Below, in pieces: positions 1 through 7,158 of a stretch of 11,281 nt of DNA. This stretch comes from Eubacterium sp. (GTDB taxonomy: Bacteria; Bacillota; Clostridia; Oscillospirales; Acutalibacteraceae). Both the position numbers and the translations under genes were made by a program. Under the pieces are notes generated by a model. It was not told the DNA's origin and did no database searches. It saw only the letters and a program-made list of their open reading frames with translations. Each line of letters begins with the position of its first letter. Positions within the stretch are counted from its first letter, which is position 1. The stretch covers positions 1 to 11,281 of the forward strand of contig JAFYGD010000173.1 in the NCBI GenBank assembly GCA_017543415.1, written 5' to 3'.

Positions 1-86
1 AAGGGGTGAAAGGCGGCGTTCCCCGTTTGTACGGCAACGCTGTTTTCAGGCGGCGCAGGCTCTTTCTTTTTGCTGAATATGCCCAC
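1..86 (-). CDS. Phage portal protein, N-terminal fragment (partial)
   Basis: This open frame starts at GTG (86-84) and runs off the left edge of the window. Only about 28 residues are visible, beginning M-G-I-F-S-K-K-K-E-P, a basic start common in portal proteins. A good ribosome binding site (GAAAGGAAG) lies inside the last codons of the large terminase gene, whose stop is 4 bases upstream, so the two are translationally linked. Portal follows large terminase in most tailed-phage packaging modules, and the call rests mainly on that order. The visible residues alone do not prove it. Confidence 0.55.
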   Translation of the reverse strand, partial: MGIFSKKKEPAPPENSVAVQTGNAAFHP

Positions 87-90
87 GGCT

Positions 91-1344
91 TCACTTCCTT
101 TCTAATGCAAATGAAAACGAAAAGTCCTCGCCCGAGCGGTTAATAACCGTCTGAACGAAGTATCTTATATCGTCCATTGCGTGGTCGTTTTCCTTTTTGG
201 GTGCGTCGCGCCGGATATCGTTATCCCAGCGGTAAACCGAAAATTCGCGCAGGGTATCAACACATTCGGGAAAGATGAATATTTCACAGTCCTTGAGTGC
301 CTGGCAAACCCTGTTAATGCCCGATAGTACATCGTTATCCGCCTTGATAACGGTGTATTCGCCGTGGCGCTTTACTGCCTCAATAAAAGAGGCGGCGGAC
401 GGGTCAATAACGAGCGCTTCTATCTTCCTCTCCCCTGCAAGCTTTTTCAGTTCAAGGTAATATTCCTCGTCCGTAAGCTGAATTCCCTTATCGCGCGAGG
501 AGTGGTAAAACTCGTTTATACGGTACCACTTTTCCCCTGCCTTTCCCCAAAGCCCGAGCGAAAACGGGTTAACGGTTCCGTAATCGCAGGAAAGATAGAA
601 TTTTTCAAAATGCTCTGCGCGCCTGACGTGCTTTTCGGGGGAAAACATAGGGTAAACCAGACCTTCGGCGGCTACCCATTTTCCCTCAACAAAGCGCTCG
701 TAAAACGCACCCGAATAAAGGCTTTTATAACGGCTTTTGATTTCGTTTGAAAGGGAGGGATTATCGTCCATTGTAAAATGCAGGTAAAGCATATTTTTTA
801 TCTCTGATTTTTTTATCCACTCATTATAAAACCAGTGATAAGGGTGCTCGGGGTTACAGTTGAACCAGAATTTTGAGCCTGTAAGCGAACACCTTGCGAG
901 CGCCTGCTCTACGAAGGAGCGCGGCATAAGCGCAACCTCGTCAAAAAGAACGCCGCCCAGGGTCATACCCTGGATTAAGGCAGCCGAGCCTTCATCCCTT
1001 CCTCCGAAAAGATAAAACCGGTTTTCCGCGTTGCCCCTTCTGATAACAAGAATGTTCCGGCTTACCTTTTCATTTACCTCAAAGCCGAGCGATTTAATCA
1101 GCGGCACAAGCGGAGTTATCACATTGCGCCTTAGGGACGCAATGGTTTTACCGCAAAGGGCAAAAGAGGTACCGCCAAAGGCGTAAAACGCCCAGCATAT
1201 AAATGAAATTGACATTGAAAGCGTTTTACCGCTTCTTACCGCACCGTCGCAGATTATGCCGTTTTTGTTAGCGTAGCTGCTTTTCGAGCACCACCAGTTA
1301 AGCACCTTAAGCTGCTTTTTTGAAAAGGTTCTGAACTCAGTCAT
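91..1344 (-). CDS. Phage terminase large subunit, PBSX-like (packaging ATPase/nuclease)
   Basis: This 417-residue protein is the motor that pumps phage DNA into proheads and cuts concatemers. The N-terminal ATPase shows a Walker A-type loop GAVRSGKT (residues 34-41) and a Walker B strand VLFDEVAL (132-139, D135 and E136). The C-terminal RNase H-like nuclease shows the acidic positions expected: D254 in LSCDYG, D314 in VIDPS, and an Asp cluster near 388-392 (DHAMDD). Length and motif order fit the PBSX-type large terminase family. It overlaps the upstream small-subunit gene by 8 bases and is followed by the portal start. All motifs are intact, so it could be functional, although the surrounding prophage cannot be judged from this window. 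Confidence 0.93.
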   Translation of the reverse strand: MTEFRTFSKKQLKVLNWWCSKSSYANKNGIICDGAVRSGKTLSMSISFICWAFYAFGGTSFALCGKTIASLRRNVITPLVPLIKSLGFEVNEKVSRNILVIRRGNAENRFYLFGGRDEGSAALIQGMTLGGVLFDEVALMPRSFVEQALARCSLTGSKFWFNCNPEHPYHWFYNEWIKKSEIKNMLYLHFTMDDNPSLSNEIKSRYKSLYSGAFYERFVEGKWVAAEGLVYPMFSPEKHVRRAEHFEKFYLSCDYGTVNPFSLGLWGKAGEKWYRINEFYHSSRDKGIQLTDEEYYLELKKLAGERKIEALVIDPSAASFIEAVKRHGEYTVIKADNDVLSGINRVCQALKDCEIFIFPECVDTLREFSVYRWDNDIRRDAPKKENDHAMDDIRYFVQTVINRSGEDFSFSFALERK

Positions 1345-1648
1345 TTAAAGAATCACCTTTCGTGTTTTCAGCACTTTTCTCAAGCGCTTGATAAAACGAA
1401 AGCGCTCCGTCGCTGCCCGATACGGAATAATCCTTCAGCTTTTCGCACGCCTTGATTCTGTCAAAAAACTTAATCTCCATTCCGCCGCCGCGCGGGCGTT
1501 TAATTTCGCTGACGTTAAAAAGATTAAGCTTCGGCAGCTTTTCAAGCGCGTCCTCCTCGCTTAAAAACAAAAGCGAAACCGCGTCGCTTACATTACCGTA
1601 GGCAAGCTTTTTAAGAGTGCTTTCAACCCTGTCGTTTTTTGAGGACAT
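1337..1648 (-). CDS. Probable phage terminase small subunit
   Basis: This 103-residue protein lies directly upstream of, and overlaps by 8 bases, the large terminase. That is the usual place for the DNA-recognition subunit. Its C-terminal half (VSEIKRPRGGGMEIKFFDRIKACEKL) resembles the tail of Terminase_2/PBSX-type small subunits, where a Gly-rich turn is followed by a 'K-x-x-D-+-x-x-A-x-x-x-L' helix. It is much shorter than XtmA of PBSX, and I see no clear N-terminal helix-turn-helix. The start is supported by a strong ribosome binding site (GGGAGGGG) ending about 6 bases upstream. The function is inferred from position plus this C-terminal pattern. Confidence 0.65.
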   Translation of the reverse strand: MSSKNDRVESTLKKLAYGNVSDAVSLLFLSEEDALEKLPKLNLFNVSEIKRPRGGGMEIKFFDRIKACEKLKDYSVSGSDGALSFYQALEKSAENTKGDSLND

Positions 1649-1688
1649 TTTGTCCCCTCCCTTCAGCCGTTATTGAGAGGTCAAAAAT

Positions 1689-1727
1689 AAAAACCCCTCT
1701 ACTAATACCCTTGAAAGAGGGGTTTTT
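1689..1727 (-). terminator. Intrinsic terminator in the leader of the phage terminase genes
   Basis: A perfect 12-bp inverted repeat (AAAAACCCCTCT at 1689-1700, AGAGGGGTTTTT at 1716-1727) encloses a 15-base loop. Read on the minus strand, the stem is followed by TTTTTATTTTT, a good U-tract. On the plus strand only five T follow. It lies between two divergent gene starts, so it ends no visible gene. It sits between a candidate minus-strand promoter (1784-1812) and the small terminase start, so it may act as an attenuator or close off a short RNA. Confidence 0.75.
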
Positions 1728-1783
1728 ATGCGTCAGATATGCATAATTGGACCGTAAATGGCGCAAAAAAATATTTTTTCCCG

Positions 1784-1812
1784 ATTTTATGCGTATTTGA
1801 CTCTATATTCAA
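1784..1812 (-). promoter_or_regulatory. Candidate minus-strand promoter upstream of the terminase genes
   Basis: On the minus strand, TTGAAT (1812-1807) and TAAAAT (1789-1784) are separated by exactly 17 bases, close to the sigma-A consensus. The start point would be near 1777, giving a leader of about 130 bases to the small terminase ATG with the 1689-1727 hairpin inside it. Its -35 is only 8 bases from the -35 of the divergent blaI-type promoter. Called from sequence match only. Confidence 0.5.
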
Positions 1813-1820
1813 ATTCACCC

Positions 1821-1849
1821 TTGACAAGTCTGGTCTATTATTGTAGACT
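1821..1849 (+). promoter_or_regulatory. Promoter of the BlaI/BlaR1-type operon
   Basis: A perfect TTGACA -35 (1821-1826), a 17-base spacer and TAGACT as -10 (1844-1849). A BlaI-type dyad (1833-1848) covers the spacer and nearly all of the -10, and a second dyad lies just downstream, so occupancy by the repressor would block RNA polymerase. This is the arrangement expected for an autoregulated BlaI operon. Confidence 0.75.
1833..1848. promoter_or_regulatory. BlaI-type operator 1
   Basis: A perfect dyad, GTCTA - 6 bases - TAGAC, lies over the promoter spacer and -10. The half-site resembles the TACA/TGTA-containing dyads bound by BlaI/MecI repressors but is not identical to the staphylococcal sequence. 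It is paired with a second similar dyad exactly 26 bases downstream. Confidence 0.7.
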
Positions 1850-1858
1850 AACAGTATA

Positions 1859-1874
1859 GTCGACAATTATAGAC
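1859..1874. promoter_or_regulatory. BlaI-type operator 2
   Basis: A dyad GTCGA - 6 bases - TAGAC, with one mismatch relative to operator 1, starts 26 bases after it. It lies just downstream of the expected transcription start and ends two bases before the AGGAGG ribosome binding site. Two dyads at this spacing suggest two repressor dimers binding on nearly the same helical face. Confidence 0.65.
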
Positions 1875-1888
1875 CAAGGAGGTAAGCT

Positions 1889-2248
1889 ATGGAGCTTAAA
1901 TTATGTGAAAGCGATTTCCGCTTTATGTGCGTTATCTGGGAGAACGAGCCGCTCGCCTCCCGCGATTTGGTAATAAAATGCAACGAAGCCCTCGGCTGGA
2001 AAAAATCCACAACCTACACCGTTTTGAAAAAGATGACGGAAAAGGGCTTTGCTAAAAATGAGAACAGCGTTGTCACTTCGCTGATTGAAAAGGAGAAGGT
2101 GCAAAAGGCGGCGAGCGAGCATATTGTGGAAAGCTCGTTCGGCGGCTCGCTCCCCTCGTTTCTCGCCTCGTTTTTCGGCGGTAAAAAAATCAGCGACAAG
2201 GAAGCCGAGGAGCTGAAAGCCCTTATTGACAATTTCACGGAGGAATAA
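1889..2248 (+). CDS. BlaI/MecI/CopY-family transcriptional repressor
   Basis: This 119-residue protein has the full layout of a BlaI-type repressor. Residues 1-75 form a winged helix ('LASRDLVIKCNEALGWKKSTTYTVLKKMTEKGF', then a wing). The C-terminal dimer helix region (PSFLASFFGGKKISDKEAEELKALID) contains the area that BlaR1-type proteases cleave in known systems. The start is fixed by AAGGAGG 6 bases upstream. It is one base away from the blaR1-like gene (stop TAA 2246-2248, next ATG 2250), so the pair is one operon. By family knowledge it represses its own operon through the two dyads upstream until cleaved or displaced after membrane signalling. Confidence 0.93.
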   Translation: MELKLCESDFRFMCVIWENEPLASRDLVIKCNEALGWKKSTTYTVLKKMTEKGFAKNENSVVTSLIEKEKVQKAASEHIVESSFGGSLPSFLASFFGGKKISDKEAEELKALIDNFTEE

Positions 2249-2249
2249 A

Positions 2250-5012
2250 ATGACCGATTTATTCATAAGCGTTCTTAATATGAGCATAACCGCGAGCTAT
2301 GTCATCCTTGCGGTTTTGCTGCTGCGCCTTACGCTGAAGGGATTTCCTAAAAAATACAGCTACGCGCTTTGGAGCGTGGTGGGCTTTCGGCTTATCTGTC
2401 CCTTCAGTTTCAAATCGGTATTCAGCCTCTTTTCGCTGAACCTCTTTGATATGACGAAGGCGCAAAGGTGGGAGGAACATCAACTGAACTACATACCCCC
2501 TGCAGATAAAACAGCGTTTTCGTCAGAGGTAACCACCGGAATTCCGTCTCTTAACAGCGTGGCACAGAGCACGGTTCTTACAAGCCCCGCTTATCAGAAA
2601 AATTACAGCTGGCTGTTGCTTGCGCTTATGCTGCTTTGGTGCGCAGGTATTCTCACCGTTCTTATCATTTCAGCCGTAAAACTTCTAAAGCTGAAACAAC
2701 AGCTGCGCTTTGCCGTAAAAGCAGAAGGCAATATTTACACCTGCGAAAATATCTCTTCGCCGTTTATAGTTGGCATTATCAAGCCGAAAATCTATATACC
2801 CGCAGGAATTGACGAAAGCTATAAGGAATATGTTCTGGCGCACGAGCGGTATCACCTTAAAAGGCGCGATAATATTATCAAGCTCTTTGCTTATTTCCTG
2901 TTAGTACTGCATTGGTTTAACCCGCTCGTATGGCTTGCCTTTTACCTTATGAGCAAGGATATGGAAATGAGCTGCGACGAGGCGGTATTAAATCAGAACG
3001 AGGGCATCAAAAAAGCATACTCCACCGCCCTGCTCTACTTTGCAACCGATAAAAAATTTCCTGCCCCGAGCCCGCTTTCGTTTTCCGAAAACGGAGTCAG
3101 GGCAAGGATAAAAAATGTTTTAAAATACAAAAAGCCGAAAAAGGTTTTGCAGGCGGCGGCAATTATGCTTTGCCTCGCGCTGCTCACAGCCTGCGCCGCC
3201 AACCCGAAGCAGACGGTCACAGAGGAAAGTGTGAAAAACGCTTTTGATAAAATCAGCAGCTCCTTTGAAAGCGATAATTACACCGCAGGCAAGGTTATCG
3301 GCGCAAATATGGCAATATCCATGGTGCGCGAAAACGGCTATTACTACGATAAAATCACCGTCAAAAAGGACAGCCTGAAAATCGTTGACAACCTCGGCAA
3401 TCAGATTTTTGTCAGCGAAAAAGCGGAGAAAGCGCCGCTTGCCGCCAAAGATGATAACGGCGTTCTGGAGCTGGAAACGGGCGGCAGTATTCCGCTGACG
3501 GTATATGAGGATTACCGCTATTTGTTCCGCGACGGCGACTACACCTGCATTACCTATACTAACAGTAAGATGACGGAGGAGGGCACTGTAACCTACAAGG
3601 TTTATTATAACAACGGCGCGCCGTTCGCCTTTTGCGATATGAACTGGGTGTACCTGCTTGAGCCGGAGGATATGGATTCCCTTATCACCGACGCGATTCT
3701 GAAAAACGAAAAGGATAACTACATCAAAGGCGATTATTTCGGCGAAGCGCACCGTATTCTCGATACAAAATTTGTTGACCGAACGGAGCAGGAGGTCGTC
3801 GTTTATCTCTATGCAAAGGTGGCGTGGCTGTCGCAGGAAAAAGGCAACGAGCTCGGCAACCGCCTTGTAAACACAAGCGGCAGCGCAGGCCCCGTTATCA
3901 TTACCTTTTCAAAAGACGGTTCAAGGTATACGCTGAACGACTATGAGGGGCTTGGAAGTCTGCACGAATCGGATTTGAGAAGCCGTATTTCCGAAAGTGA
4001 TTACCAAAAACTTGAACAGTTACAAAAAACGGGCACTAAAGAAATTGACCAAGCGCTATATAAACAGGTTGCGGAAAAGTATTCCCTTGATACAACCGAA
4101 TTCATTATGACCGCCTTTGACCTATGGGACGGCTACGTAAAAACAGAAGAAGACCGCAATACGCTTATTAACTTTGGCGAATATACGGTTAAATACTGCT
4201 TTTCACATTTTATTAATGAGGACGGCGAAGAATCGCTTGAGCGCAAATACATGCTCATTTTAAAAGAGTTGCTTGGCTACGACGCACAGAGCATCGAGGC
4301 GCGCAGCGGCCGTGATTTTTTTGATATGCTTGTTACCGAATACCGCAATGACCGCAATCATTACAAATCTGACGAGGAAATGCAAAAAAATTCGCCCTAC
4401 GGATATCTTCTTTTACAAATGACGGGTAACCTTTTTGAAACCTCGGACTATGTAAAACAGGTTTATCAAAACAATCCTGTATTTAATAAGGGCGAAAAAA
4501 TAACCTTTGCAAAAGCAAAGGAACTGATAATTAACGGTGACAGCACTAAAATTACCGATTTTCAGGATTATGAATATGCCGATTCCGCCTCCGGAGTATA
4601 CGATTACACCCTTGATATAGCAGACTTTAACGGTTATCTTTGCGTGGGTACGGGCGCGTATGATTTAACAATAGAACTATTTGCAAATGACGGAACCCTG
4701 CTTGAAAACTATTCAAGGCCTGTTACTGCTGACAGTTTGGTATATATTACGGAAAAGCTTGCAACAGAACTTGCCGAAAAGGAAATGCAACAGGAATACG
4801 GCAGCGGCTACTCCGACTTTGTATTTAACGGTGAAATTGAACTGCAGCGTGCAAATGAAGGCGATTTTGTTACAACGCTTAACCCGGGCAAAAACGACGC
4901 CTGTTATGCAGTGCATTTTAATAATTTTAAAAAATCGGTAGTCGCCGTTTGCTACATTGACGCACGTGACGGCACCGCGCTTGACATCAAGGAATACAAA
5001 ACAGATTTTTAA
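2250..5012 (+). CDS. BlaR1/MecR1-family M56 membrane metalloprotease with unusual extracellular sensor
   Basis: This 920-residue protein begins with a multi-helix membrane region (helices near residues 10-28, 35-52, 118-140 and 210-230). It carries a cytosolic M56 zinc protease: H198-E-R-Y-H202 is the HExxH motif, and the downstream EMSCDE244 supplies the expected acidic ligand. A last membrane helix (about 299-314) ends in LLTAC, so C315 is lipobox-like, and about 600 residues follow outside. Residues 320-585 resemble the extracellular tails of many clostridial M56 proteins. Residues 590-920 I do not recognise. I find no S-x-x-K/S-x-N/K-T-G series typical of the BlaR1 penicillin-binding domain. 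ATG 2250 is chosen over a TTG at 2226 because GGAGG (2239-2243) fits it. Expected role: signal-triggered cleavage of the BlaI-type partner. Confidence 0.88.
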   Translation: MTDLFISVLNMSITASYVILAVLLLRLTLKGFPKKYSYALWSVVGFRLICPFSFKSVFSLFSLNLFDMTKAQRWEEHQLNYIPPADKTAFSSEVTTGIPSLNSVAQSTVLTSPAYQKNYSWLLLALMLLWCAGILTVLIISAVKLLKLKQQLRFAVKAEGNIYTCENISSPFIVGIIKPKIYIPAGIDESYKEYVLAHERYHLKRRDNIIKLFAYFLLVLHWFNPLVWLAFYLMSKDMEMSCDEAVLNQNEGIKKAYSTALLYFATDKKFPAPSPLSFSENGVRARIKNVLKYKKPKKVLQAAAIMLCLALLTACAANPKQTVTEESVKNAFDKISSSFESDNYTAGKVIGANMAISMVRENGYYYDKITVKKDSLKIVDNLGNQIFVSEKAEKAPLAAKDDNGVLELETGGSIPLTVYEDYRYLFRDGDYTCITYTNSKMTEEGTVTYKVYYNNGAPFAFCDMNWVYLLEPEDMDSLITDAILKNEKDNYIKGDYFGEAHRILDTKFVDRTEQEVVVYLYAKVAWLSQEKGNELGNRLVNTSGSAGPVIITFSKDGSRYTLNDYEGLGSLHESDLRSRISESDYQKLEQLQKTGTKEIDQALYKQVAEKYSLDTTEFIMTAFDLWDGYVKTEEDRNTLINFGEYTVKYCFSHFINEDGEESLERKYMLILKELLGYDAQSIEARSGRDFFDMLVTEYRNDRNHYKSDEEMQKNSPYGYLLLQMTGNLFETSDYVKQVYQNNPVFNKGEKITFAKAKELIINGDSTKITDFQDYEYADSASGVYDYTLDIADFNGYLCVGTGAYDLTIELFANDGTLLENYSRPVTADSLVYITEKLATELAEKEMQQEYGSGYSDFVFNGEIELQRANEGDFVTTLNPGKNDACYAVHFNNFKKSVVAVCYIDARDGTALDIKEYKTDF

Positions 5013-5039
5013 ATTTAACAACCGACACTTTTCACTAAA

Positions 5040-5065
5040 AAAAGACGGGAGTAATCCCGTCTTTT
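5040..5065. terminator. Bidirectional terminator between the convergent blaR1-like and DAHP synthase genes
   Basis: An 11-bp perfect stem (AAAAGACGGGA at 5040-5050, TCCCGTCTTTT at 5055-5065) closes on a GTAA loop. The minus strand reads into a run of seven U, the plus strand into four. The right arm overlaps the TAA stop of the DAHP synthase gene. It can serve both converging operons. Confidence 0.85.
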
Positions 5066-6104
5066 AAATTTGGTTATAAATATTGTAAATAAGATTTTTT
5101 GTTTTGTCCCAGCCGAGGCAGGGGTCCGTAATCGACTTGCCGTAAACTCCGCCGTCAACGCTCTGGCAACCGTCCTCAAGATAGCTTTCAATCATAAAGC
5201 CCTTAACAAGCTTATGAATCTGTGCGCTCTTTTTTCTTGAAAGCAACACGTCGCTTACAACGCTTTGTTGTTCAAAGCAGTTCTTATCTGAATTTGAATG
5301 GTTGGTATCAATAATAACCGCCGGGTTTTCATATTCGCCCGTACAGTAAATTGAAGCAAGGAAGCTTAAATCCTTAAAGCCGTAATTCTTATGGTTCATT
5401 CCGTGCTTATCAATACTTCCGCGCAGGACTGCGTGCGAAAGCCCGTTGCCGCTGCTTTCAACCTCCCAGCCTCTGTAAAGGAAGGTATGTCCGCGCTGCG
5501 CGGTTTTAATTGCGTTGAGCATTAAATTAAAATCGCCGCTCGTCGGATTCTTCATACCTACGGGTATGTTCAGAGCGCTTGCAACAAGGCGATGCTCCTG
5601 ATTTTCAACGGAGCGCGCGCCGACTGCGGCATATGAAACCAAATCGGAAATATACCTTAAATTCTGGGGATAGAGCATTTCATCCGCACAGGTAAGCCCC
5701 GTTTTTTCAATAGCGTCCTTGTGCAGAGAGCGTATAGCGATAATACCCTCAAGCATATCGGGCTTTTTTTCGGGGTTCGGCTGATGGAGCATTCCCTTAT
5801 AGCCCTCGCCCGTTGTGCGCGGCTTTTCGGTATAAAGCCTTGGCACGATAAAAAGCTTATCCTTGACCTCGTTTTGCAAGGCGGCAAGTCGGCTTATATA
5901 ATCAAGCACCGCGTCCGCCCTGTCGGCAGAGCAGGGACCGATAATCAGAACAAGCCTTTCGTCCCTGCCGCAGAAAATATCGGCAAGCTCTTTATCCCTT
6001 TTTTCCTTCACCTTTACAAAATCGGGCGAAAGCGGGTAAAGCTCTTTTATTTCTTTAGGTATAGGGAGCTTACGCTTAAACTCCGTGTTTACCATACAGT
6101 CCAT
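5064..6104 (-). CDS. aroF: 3-deoxy-7-phosphoheptulonate (DAHP) synthase, AroFGH type
   Basis: This enzyme condenses phosphoenolpyruvate with erythrose 4-phosphate, the first step of the shikimate pathway. At 346 residues it matches the class I-alpha (E. coli AroG-like) length. Visible signatures are IIGPCS (metal ligand C58), EKPRTT (93-98), KNPTSGD (185-191), TNHSNSDKN with H269, GFMIES with E306, and GKSITDPCLGW with D327. Together these give the full Cys-His-Glu-Asp metal site. There is no extra regulatory or chorismate mutase domain, so any feedback control would reside in the core. The start is supported by AAAGGA 8 bases upstream. It lies 16 bases after a histidine phosphatase gene and is probably cotranscribed with it. 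No other shikimate genes are nearby and I see no T-box or leader peptide. Confidence 0.96.
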   Translation of the reverse strand: MDCMVNTEFKRKLPIPKEIKELYPLSPDFVKVKEKRDKELADIFCGRDERLVLIIGPCSADRADAVLDYISRLAALQNEVKDKLFIVPRLYTEKPRTTGEGYKGMLHQPNPEKKPDMLEGIIAIRSLHKDAIEKTGLTCADEMLYPQNLRYISDLVSYAAVGARSVENQEHRLVASALNIPVGMKNPTSGDFNLMLNAIKTAQRGHTFLYRGWEVESSGNGLSHAVLRGSIDKHGMNHKNYGFKDLSFLASIYCTGEYENPAVIIDTNHSNSDKNCFEQQSVVSDVLLSRKKSAQIHKLVKGFMIESYLEDGCQSVDGGVYGKSITDPCLGWDKTKNLIYNIYNQI

Positions 6105-6120
6105 AAACAGTGTCCTTTAA

Positions 6121-6837
6121 TTAATGTCTTGTATCGTCAGTATACTGCTCGCAAAAGCGCGCTTTAAACGACGGCTCCTCATCACCTGCGTAAAGGTGGG
6201 AAAGGTCGCCGAACTGAATACAGTTAAAAATCGCCTTGCCCTGTTCGCGCTCAACGCTTGCAAGCCGCGTTACAGAGGTGGGCAGAGCAACAAAGTTATG
6301 CCAGAGTATCATGGGCGAAACGCTGAAAATATGCGAAAGCATTGCCGCCTCTACTCCAAAATGGCAGAAGAGCAAAATTCTTTCTGCGTTAGGCTTTTCA
6401 GCGCGGTATATTCTTCCGTCGTGAACGTAACCGTGGCTTTTGAAAAGCTCGTCAACTCCGTTTTTAACATCGTTATAGTGGCGCTCAACGTCGCCGCTTT
6501 TCATCAGCTCAACGCCGAGCCATTTTTCATACGAATAGTAATCGTCAATTCTCGTCCAGTAATCCGGCAGCCTGTCCCAGCACTGCGTTTTTTCGCCGCC
6601 CCAGGTTACAGTTCCCTTGAATTCATGCAGCCATTTAAGCTCTTTTGCGGTTTTGCCCGTTTTTTCAAGGTAATATGAGGCAGTCTTTTTAGCCCTGCCC
6701 ATAGGGGAAACGTAAACCGCCGAAAACTCGGTTTTTACAAGCCTTTGGGCAAGCAGCTCTGCCTCACGCTCGCCTTTTTCAGTTATGCTGTCACGCTCAT
6801 AATCGGGGTCTGCGTGGCGTACAATCCAAACTTCCAT
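6121..6837 (-). CDS. Histidine phosphatase superfamily protein (phosphoglycerate mutase-like)
   Basis: This 238-residue protein shows the catalytic start of the branch: R7-H8-A-D (the RHG/RHA motif), with H8 expected to be phosphorylated. R48 lies in SPMGRAKKTA, E72 in HEF is a plausible acid, and the second histidine is H159 in LLFCHFG. The substrate cannot be told. The family includes phosphoglycerate mutases, cobalamin and sugar phosphatases, and many uncharacterised members. It is upstream of, and 16 bases from, DAHP synthase, so a link with that pathway is possible but unproved. AAGGAT precedes the ATG by about 8 bases. I see no clear promoter in the 19 bases between it and the MITE-like element. 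Confidence 0.9.
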   Translation of the reverse strand: MEVWIVRHADPDYERDSITEKGEREAELLAQRLVKTEFSAVYVSPMGRAKKTASYYLEKTGKTAKELKWLHEFKGTVTWGGEKTQCWDRLPDYWTRIDDYYSYEKWLGVELMKSGDVERHYNDVKNGVDELFKSHGYVHDGRIYRAEKPNAERILLFCHFGVEAAMLSHIFSVSPMILWHNFVALPTSVTRLASVEREQGKAIFNCIQFGDLSHLYAGDEEPSFKARFCEQYTDDTRH

Positions 6838-6856
6838 ATAATTTATCCTTATTGCC

Positions 6857-7134
6857 TAAGCAGAGCGAGACGAATCCGAACCGCTAAAAACACTGTATTT
6901 AAGCGAACTTTGCCGTTTTCGTTCTTGCTTTGCGTCAGCAAAGCTTCGACCTCAAAAGCCAAATTTCATCCTAACTTCAAGCGTTTTTAGTGCTTTGCAG
7001 TTTAAAATGAGCAGATTTGGTTTAGGTCAAGGCAAAAAACGCAGGAATACTTAATGTATTCCGAGTATTTTTAACGCAGAGATAAGGCAAATCCGCCATT
7101 TTAAACCGTGTTCGGATTCGTTTCGCTCTGCTTA
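6857..7134. mobile_element. MITE-like non-coding element with 25-bp terminal inverted repeats
   Basis: The ends 6857-6881 and 7110-7134 are inverted repeats of 25 bases with one mismatch (outermost TAAGCAGAGCGA). They begin and end with TA, as expected if TA is the duplicated target of an IS630/Tc1-type transposase; the bases CC flank both sides. The interior folds nearly completely. Arm 1 pairs 6882-6894 with 6980-6992 and holds the perfect hairpin GCTTTGC-GTCA-GCAAAGC (6927-6944). Arm 2 pairs 7000-7009 with 7097-7106 and 7014-7019 with 7088-7093, and holds the hairpin GGAATAC-TTAAT-GTATTCC (7044-7062). No reading frame of interest is present, so any movement would need a transposase elsewhere. 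It fills the gap between the lipase-like and phosphatase genes. Confidence 0.72.
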
Positions 7135-7158
7135 CCCTGAAGCAGGGGAGCCGTTTTA

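Noticed and set aside
2226..2249. TTG start for the BlaR1-like protein, adding 8 residues
   Set aside because: It lies inside the blaI-type gene and has no ribosome binding site; ATG 2250 has a well-placed GGAGG.
3120..3752. A 210-codon open frame antisense to the blaR1-like gene
   Set aside because: It is a shadow of a GC-rich coding frame; it has no ribosome binding site and no recognisable protein features.
4018..4040. K-T-G triplet in the BlaR1-like outer domain as a penicillin-binding motif
   Set aside because: No S-x-x-K or S-x-N motif precedes it at suitable spacing, so the triplet is probably chance.
6124..6678. A 184-codon plus-strand frame opposite the histidine phosphatase gene
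   Set aside because: The opposite strand encodes a clear phosphatase with catalytic residues, and this frame has no family signature.
7135..7158. Hairpin CCCTG-AAG-CAGGG as terminator of the lipase-like gene
   Set aside because: The stem is short and no T-run follows on the minus strand.
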